NCBI RefSeq assembly: GCF_009720745.1
Contig: NZ_WNKX01000028.1
Span: 1 to 59,021 of the forward strand
Length of the DNA stretch: 59,021 nucleotides
Reading direction: 5' to 3'
Origin: Massilia eburnea
GTDB lineage: Bacteria > Pseudomonadota > Gammaproteobacteria > Burkholderiales > Burkholderiaceae_D
The translations under genes were made by a program, and so were the position numbers. Position 1 is the first letter of the stretch, and the number at the start of each line of letters is the position of its first letter. This document shows positions 54,315 to 59,021 of the stretch, in pieces. The notes under the pieces were generated by a model. That model had not been told where the DNA came from and did no database searches. It saw only the letters and a program-made list of their open reading frames with translations.

Positions 54315-55237
54315 AAATGCTGCTTGCAAATGCCGAGGCATGGCCCGGATTTGATACCACGGTCGAATTGCTGAGACAGGGCGGCGCCGGCATCGACTCG
54401 ATGGTCAGCGGCATCGCCAAGGTTGAACGTGAAGCCAAGGTGCGCAGCGTAGGCTATGGCGGCTGGCCTAATATGTTGGGCGAAATGGAATTCGACGCCG
54501 GTGTCATGGACGGCACGACGCGCGACGTCGGCGCGGTCGGCGCCGTGCCGGCCACCCTCCCCGTTTCCGCACTGGCGCACGAGGTGATGAAGCACCTGCC
54601 GCACGTCATGCTGACCGGCGCCGGAGCGCGCCGCTTCGCCAGCGAACGCGGCTTCGCAGTGGACGAGGTGCTGCATCCGGACAGCAAGCGTGTCTGGTGG
54701 GAGCGGCTGCAAAAGGAAATGTCGGCAGAACAGCAGGCCGCGTTTCCCGATATCCCGCTGGCGCCTCTCAGTAACACCATCACCGATCCGGAACGGGTAC
54801 GCGACACCACGGTCTTCCTGGGCCGCGACGCCAGCAACGGCATTGGCGTGGTGACTTCGACATCCGGCTGGGCATGGAAGTATCCGGGGCGACTGGGCGA
54901 TTCGCCGATTCCGGGCGCCGGCTTCTACGCGGACAGCCGCTATGGCGCCGCCGCCTGCACGCACACTGGCGAGATGACCATGCGCTGCAGTACTTCGCGC
55001 AGCATCGTGCTGGCGATGCGGCTTGGTTATACTCTGGCGGACGCAATCAAGCTTGCAGTGGACGAACTCTCCGAACTGCGGACCGGGTTCCTCGCTGGTG
55101 TGGTGATCCACGCCATCGATGCCAAAGGAAATCACCAGGTGGTCAATTACCGCTGCGACGAAGAGATCCGCTACTGGTATTGGGACGAACGCATGGCTGC
55201 ACCGGAATTGCGCGTCGCAACCGCCGTCAAACTGTGA
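54311..55237 (+). CDS. N4-(beta-N-acetylglucosaminyl)-L-asparaginase (glycosylasparaginase)
   Basis: A 308-residue Ntn hydrolase that should cleave the GlcNAc-Asn bond to aspartate and 1-amino-GlcNAc. The protein autocleaves before T166 in RDTTVFLGRD, so T166 becomes the N-terminal nucleophile of the beta chain. The family pattern is complete: SVGYGGWPN, DAGVMDG, STSGWAWKYPGRLGDSPIPGAG and CTHTGE. The Arg before D165 replaces the usual His of HDT. No signal peptide is visible, so cleavage is cytoplasmic and depends on the adjoining importer. Confidence 0.92.
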   Translation: MKMLLANAEAWPGFDTTVELLRQGGAGIDSMVSGIAKVEREAKVRSVGYGGWPNMLGEMEFDAGVMDGTTRDVGAVGAVPATLPVSALAHEVMKHLPHVMLTGAGARRFASERGFAVDEVLHPDSKRVWWERLQKEMSAEQQAAFPDIPLAPLSNTITDPERVRDTTVFLGRDASNGIGVVTSTSGWAWKYPGRLGDSPIPGAGFYADSRYGAAACTHTGEMTMRCSTSRSIVLAMRLGYTLADAIKLAVDELSELRTGFLAGVVIHAIDAKGNHQVVNYRCDEEIRYWYWDERMAAPELRVATAVKL

Positions 55238-55248
55238 AAGGACTGATC

Positions 55249-56043
55249 ATGCAGCACCGCTTGAAACGCTTTGCCGCCGCCGCGGCGTTGATGCTCGCCG
55301 CAGCGTCCGCACTGGCCGGCCGCATCGAGGAAATCAAGGCGCGCGGCTACGTACGCATCGGCGTATCGCTCGGCGGCGAGCCGGTTGGCTTTCGCAACGC
55401 CAGCAACGAACCGGTCGGATACGATGTCGACGTCGCTACGCAACTGGCCGCGAAGCTGGGCGTCCCGGTGCGCTTTTCCGATGTCTCAGGCGACGCACGC
55501 ATTTCGATGCTGATGTCCAGGCAACTGGACCTGGTGGTGGCCAATGTCTCGATCACGCCGAAACGCGCGCGCGTGGTGGACTTCTCCATCCCCTACAACC
55601 TGGCTGGACTGCGTGTGATTGCGCAAAAAAGCGCGCACGTCAAAACGCTGGCGGACCTGAACGGCAAGCGCGTCGTGGTCGGCCGGGGCACCACGGCGGA
55701 CGCCTTCCTGAAGGAATCCGCCCCGCAAGCGGTGTTCGTCTACACCGACAACTTCGCGCCGGATGGCGTTTTGCTGCTGCAGCAAAAACGTGCCGATGCT
55801 GGAGTCGAGGATTCTTCTCTGCTTGACTACCTGGCCGGCCGGAACGACCAGCTGGAAACCCTGCCGACAATGTACGGCAATACCCCGATCGGGATCGCAA
55901 TGGCCAAGGGCGACCCGGCGCTGCTGAAATTCGTGAATGGCTTTGTTTCCGACTATATCAAGTCCGGCGCTTACGCGGCGAACTACAAGAAATGGTGGGG
56001 CAGCAAGAACACGCCGCCGCCACTGGCGGTTTCTGCTCAATGA
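55249..56043 (+). CDS. Polar amino-acid ABC transporter substrate-binding protein
   Basis: A 264-residue periplasmic protein: signal peptide with KRFAAAAALMLAAASALA and no lipobox, then the type 2 binding fold beginning RIEEIKARGYVRIGVS with GYDVDVATQLA, LVVANVSITPKRA and the C-terminal KWWG. ATG 55249 has AAAGGA twelve bases upstream. It ends the operon of two permeases, ATPase and asparaginase; the binding specificity defines what the system imports. Confidence 0.92.
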   Translation: MQHRLKRFAAAAALMLAAASALAGRIEEIKARGYVRIGVSLGGEPVGFRNASNEPVGYDVDVATQLAAKLGVPVRFSDVSGDARISMLMSRQLDLVVANVSITPKRARVVDFSIPYNLAGLRVIAQKSAHVKTLADLNGKRVVVGRGTTADAFLKESAPQAVFVYTDNFAPDGVLLLQQKRADAGVEDSSLLDYLAGRNDQLETLPTMYGNTPIGIAMAKGDPALLKFVNGFVSDYIKSGAYAANYKKWWGSKNTPPPLAVSAQ

Positions 56044-56045
56044 TT

Positions 56046-57044
56046 TCAGCCAGTCAGCCGCGGCACGAAACGCGTGGCGACAAGCACATGGTCGCTGTTC
56101 TGTGCCAGGTCCGCAGGCTGGTTCAGGATGCGCACGATCTGCGCCACATATTCCCGTTTGTCCGCGCCAATCGATGAAATTGGATAGGCGTCGAACTGCG
56201 TCAGCGAGATGTTATCGAATCCATAGAGCCGGAAGCGTTTCGGCTGGTGCTGCGGGAAATGCTGGCGATGCGCATCCAGCACGCCCATCGCCATGGCATC
56301 GGAGGTACAGAACACGGCGTCGGTAGCGTCGACGTCGATCAGCTGCGCCAGCACGCGCCCGCTGGCGTAGGAGTAATCCCCTGCCAGCTCTCCCAGCAAC
56401 TTGATGCCATGCCGCTCAAGCGCCGCGCGGTAGGAAGCAATGCGGGCCTGCTCCACCAGCGACATCGTGCGCCCTGTCAGCAAGAGCGCGCTGCGTACGC
56501 CCTTCGCTGCCGCATCGGCCACCGCTTCGCGAATGCCGTGGTCTTCGTCCATTGTCACGGAGGGCGCACCAGGATCGTGGTGGCCGTTCAGCATCAGGAC
56601 GGCGTTGTTGCGGAACATCCGGCGCACGGTGGTTGCGTCGGCAAAATCCGAAAACACCAGGGCTGCGTCGACATGGTAGGCGACGCCGTCGCGCAGGAAT
56701 GCTTCGGCGTGTTCGCCGGCGCCGACACGGATAAAGATCACTTGCTTGCCGATCGCCTGTATTTCCGCCAGCAACAAGTCGAAAAGGTCCAGGTCAGACA
56801 GGTCATGGATGTGGTTGACCAGGATGGCAACCAGGTTGACCGTCTTGCTGGACAAGCCGCGTGCGAGCAGATTGGGACGGAAACCCAGTGCCTCGGCCGC
56901 GCGCAAAACCCGTTCGCGCTTGTCGGCGGAAACGGGCCGTGGCTGCGCCGACAGGGCCCTTGAAGCGATTGCGCGCGACACGCCCGCCAGTTCGGCGACG
57001 TCGGATAATGTCGGTTCCGGTGAAGGTTTCAGCGCATCATTCAT
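56046..57044 (-). CDS. LacI-family transcriptional repressor
   Basis: A 332-residue regulator. The N-terminal HTH is TLSDVAELAGVSRAIASRALSAQ (split across helices at 12-34) followed by a hinge helix at about 50-62 and a periplasmic-binding-like domain with GFDN and AIR-type motifs. It is convergent with the binding-protein gene and divergent from the subtilase gene; the shared operator-like half-sites point to regulation of both. The inducer would be GlcNAc-Asn or a product. Confidence 0.9.
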   Translation of the reverse strand: MNDALKPSPEPTLSDVAELAGVSRAIASRALSAQPRPVSADKRERVLRAAEALGFRPNLLARGLSSKTVNLVAILVNHIHDLSDLDLFDLLLAEIQAIGKQVIFIRVGAGEHAEAFLRDGVAYHVDAALVFSDFADATTVRRMFRNNAVLMLNGHHDPGAPSVTMDEDHGIREAVADAAAKGVRSALLLTGRTMSLVEQARIASYRAALERHGIKLLGELAGDYSYASGRVLAQLIDVDATDAVFCTSDAMAMGVLDAHRQHFPQHQPKRFRLYGFDNISLTQFDAYPISSIGADKREYVAQIVRILNQPADLAQNSDHVLVATRFVPRLTG

Positions 57045-57051
57045 GGAAGGG

Positions 57052-57057
57052 ATTATA
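57052..57057 (-). promoter_or_regulatory. -10 box of lacI, probably leaderless
   Basis: On the minus strand TATAAT ends seven bases before the lacI ATG, with no ribosome site, so transcription starts next to the start codon. Confidence 0.4.
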
Positions 57058-57093
57058 CCTGCCGCCCGATATGGTTTCCCTGCCCTGTTGCGC

Positions 57094-57126
57094 TACACTG
57101 AGTGAAAACATGGCAGCCGTTTCACT
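57094..57126 (+). promoter_or_regulatory. Candidate promoter and LacI half-sites in front of the subtilase gene
   Basis: TACACT (57094-57099) resembles the GACACT box of the ABC operon. AGTGAAAAC (57101-57109) and GTTTCACT (57119-57126) repeat the two halves of the 52212-52229 palindrome but with about eight extra bases between them. This could be a looser LacI site for autoregulation. Confidence 0.45.
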
Positions 57127-57139
57127 GAAAGGAACAACA

Positions 57140-58480
57140 GTGCACAGGAAATTCCCGGTCTCCAGGATCTTGATGGCGTCGCTTGTCGCCCTTGCCCTAC
57201 TTTTCGCCGGTGCGGCGCAGGCGCAAGGACGCCGCTCCGGCCCAAGCATGCCGGTTAACCAGTCATGGCACTCACCTCGCGATTTCGATAATCCGGCGAA
57301 TGAAGCCAGTCTGCTGAAGCGGAATAATTCACTCGAACCGGAACGTGGAGCCGATATCGAGTCCGTACGACAGCAGCACGAACGGCAGGCGCGCGAACTG
57401 CTCTCGCTTCACAAGAACGTGATCGAGGCCGATCCCAATGGCCAGCCGGTCCTGCGCCGCCAGATATTGGTCATCGCCCCCGACGCAGCGCTGGCCGCCT
57501 ATGCGAACGAAGGCTTCATGGCCGACAGCACAAAGTCGTTGGATGAACTGGGAATCAAGCTGGCGATTTTGCGGGTGCCGGAACGATTTTCGACGACATC
57601 GGAAGGCCTTGAACGCATTCATCAGCTTACTCCAGCGGCAATTGCCGATTTCGATCACGTCTACTTCAGTAGCGCAGCGGGATCGGGGCGGCGGCGTGTT
57701 GCGGGTAACCAGGCGCAGCCGCTTGTTGAGGCGTCCGGGCTGCGGGTGGGGTTGATCGATTCCGGCCTCGATGTCAATCACGAGGTTTTCCGGTCAAGCA
57801 AAATTGAACGCTGGGGCTGCCAGGACCAGGTCGTCCCCAGCGATCATGGGACCGCTGTGGCGTCCCTGATGATCGGCAGTTCCGAAAAATTCCAGGGTGT
57901 GCTGCCAGGAGCGACGCTATTTGCCGCCGACGTCTATTGCGGGCTTCCAACAGGCGGTTCAGCGAGCGACATCGCCAAGGCGCTGGAATGGATGGCCAGG
58001 AACAATGTCCCGGTCATTAACCTTAGCCTGGTCGGTCCGCCGAACCAGATTCTCGAACGTGCCGTTTCGGCTGTCATCCAGCGGGGCCATCTGCTGACCG
58101 CGGCCGTTGGCAACGATGGACCTGCAGCACCCCCGTTGTACCCAGCGAGTTACAAGGGCGTCATCGGAGTCAGTGGCGTTGACGACAAACGCCACTCCCT
58201 GCCCGAAGCTGCGCGCGGACCGCAGGTAGCCTTTGCGGCGCCGGGAAGCAAGATGGTGGCTGCCGCAACCGGGGATCCTTCCTTCCGAACCGTACGCGGC
58301 ACCTCGTATGCTTCGCCCATCGTTGCTGCGATGCTGGCCAGGAGCATGCCTAAACCTGGGGTTGAAATTGCCGCCGCCGCCGTTGCTGAATTGACGAAGG
58401 AAGCTGTCGATGCACGCACCGAAAGATCCGCCGACATCGGCTGGGGAATCGTTGGCGAGCAATACCGCACCGCCAAATAG
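57140..58480 (+). CDS. Secreted subtilisin-like serine protease (S8 family)
   Basis: A 446-residue protease: signal peptide (LMASLVALALLFAGAAQA), a propeptide to about 195, and the S8 domain with D207 (LIDSGLD), H236 (DHGTAV), oxyanion N325 (VGNDG) and S389 (GTSYASP). GTG 57140 is preferred over ATG 57110 because AAAGGA lies seven bases upstream and the signal peptide then starts correctly. It probably degrades extracellular proteins; control by the neighbouring LacI repressor would link it to use of glycopeptides. Confidence 0.88.
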   Translation: MHRKFPVSRILMASLVALALLFAGAAQAQGRRSGPSMPVNQSWHSPRDFDNPANEASLLKRNNSLEPERGADIESVRQQHERQARELLSLHKNVIEADPNGQPVLRRQILVIAPDAALAAYANEGFMADSTKSLDELGIKLAILRVPERFSTTSEGLERIHQLTPAAIADFDHVYFSSAAGSGRRRVAGNQAQPLVEASGLRVGLIDSGLDVNHEVFRSSKIERWGCQDQVVPSDHGTAVASLMIGSSEKFQGVLPGATLFAADVYCGLPTGGSASDIAKALEWMARNNVPVINLSLVGPPNQILERAVSAVIQRGHLLTAAVGNDGPAAPPLYPASYKGVIGVSGVDDKRHSLPEAARGPQVAFAAPGSKMVAAATGDPSFRTVRGTSYASPIVAAMLARSMPKPGVEIAAAAVAELTKEAVDARTERSADIGWGIVGEQYRTAK

Positions 58481-58493
58481 CCGGGCCATGGAT

Positions 58494-58528
58494 CCGCCCG
58501 CGAAAACAGGGTGCCTGAGCGCGGGCGG
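58494..58528. terminator. Bidirectional hairpin after the subtilase gene
   Basis: CCGCCCGCG pairs with CGCGGGCGG around a 17-base loop between the converging subtilase and repeat-protein genes. The T run after the stem is weak (TTGATTT). Confidence 0.55.
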
Positions 58529-58539
58529 CTTGATTTCCC

Positions 58540-59021
58540 TTACGGCGTCAGGGAGAAGTTGACGTTGGCCTGGCCGCCGGCGCTGACATCGACCGCTGCG
58601 ATCGACTTGGCGGTGTAGCCGGTGGCGGAAGCGTCCACCTTGTACTGGCCTGCGCCCGGCACGGCCGTGGCAACAGCGAAGGACAGCGGCAGGGTCGCGC
58701 TATAAGCTGCGTAGCGTGGCGCCAGCGAAGGCAGTCCCACCATGGTGTAGGCGCCGCCGCCGATCGGGGTCATGGCGAACTTCAGCGCTACAGTCGGGCC
58801 GCCGGTAATTGCTTGCGAGGCGACCACCAGGGCTGGCTCGGTGGCGCTGGCTGGGGTTTGCGTCACGCTGCCGCTGATCGTATTGGTCAGGCCCACCACC
58901 GGTGCGATTGGCGCGGCGGAGGTGCTGAGCGACGTCATGCCGGTGGCGGCCACCGGCACGGCGCCCACCACGTTGGCTGCATAGCCGTCGGCCGTGATGA
59001 CCACGTCGTAATTGCCGGCCG
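58540..59021 (-). CDS. Exported beta-sandwich repeat protein, C-terminal part (partial)
   Basis: Only the end of the gene is inside the window; the frame continues through the edge. The visible 160 residues repeat segments such as YDVVITADGYA and YKVDASATGYTAKS, typical of carboxypeptidase-regulatory-like or Ig-like exported domains, and are rich in Ala, Thr, Gly and Val. There is no signal peptide in the visible part. Function unknown; surface or adhesin-like role is only a guess. Confidence 0.7.
   Translation of the reverse strand, partial: AGNYDVVITADGYAANVVGAVPVAATGMTSLSTSAAPIAPVVGLTNTISGSVTQTPASATEPALVVASQAITGGPTVALKFAMTPIGGGAYTMVGLPSLAPRYAAYSATLPLSFAVATAVPGAGQYKVDASATGYTAKSIAAVDVSAGGQANVNFSLTP

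Overview
The window is a high-GC chromosomal segment of a free-living betaproteobacterium. Gene order and protein style (mltG-tmk-holB-pilZ-tatD, queE with a CX14CX2C cluster loop, many GGDEF/EAL and hybrid-kinase genes, MHS transporter, secreted xylanase) fit Burkholderiales, most likely Oxalobacteraceae such as Massilia/Telluria, Duganella or Janthinobacterium. This assignment is inference; there is no rRNA here. About 58 protein genes are supported. I see no tRNA, rRNA, CRISPR array or prophage, and no gene-free stretch above 300 bases.

Layout. 1-2181: end of an unknown gene plus two diguanylate cyclases that converge and overlap. 2318-6985: queE, queD, tadA, a hydrolase, an LD-carboxypeptidase and an FAD oxidase in a tight + strand run. 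6994-7608: a compact lower-GC insert with about 70-base terminal inverted repeats around one small gene. 7749-11346: ybiT, nadA, nadC. 11545-19562: an MHS transporter diverging from an acyl-CoA/beta-oxidation-type operon that carries a palindromic operator. 19572-21954: small exported protein, NRDE protein, DUF4936 and ygfZ. 22097-26597: mltG, tmk, holB, pilZ, GNAT and tatD. 26597-31386: ankyrin protein, PRMT-like methyltransferase, small membrane protein, flavin reductase and a stand-alone EF-G. 31383-38580: an EAL regulator, a barrel-like protein, a giant MASE1/CHASE hybrid kinase and an unknown protein. 38577-44367: rlhA and two LysR-regulated reductase loci. 44380-48599: PD40 protein, OsmC-YcaO fusion and a Pro/Arg-rich exported protein. 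48816-58480: GH10 xylanase and then a catabolic island. 58540-59021: an exported repeat protein cut by the window edge.

The most coherent unusual system is at 50504-58480: ROK sugar kinase, CutC, two polar-amino-acid ABC permeases, their ATPase, a glycosylasparaginase, a binding protein, a LacI regulator and a secreted subtilase. I read it as uptake and cleavage of GlcNAc-asparagine (glycopeptide remnants): the subtilase would make small glycopeptides outside, the ABC system import Asn-GlcNAc, the Ntn hydrolase split it, and the ROK kinase trap the sugar. An 18-base perfect palindrome in front of the ABC genes and its separated half-sites in the lacI/subtilase gap suggest one LacI regulon. 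The other strong signals are the mini-element at 6994-7608, whose inverted repeats contain GGTCT every 20 bases, and a bacterial protein with the complete double-E loop of arginine methyltransferases.
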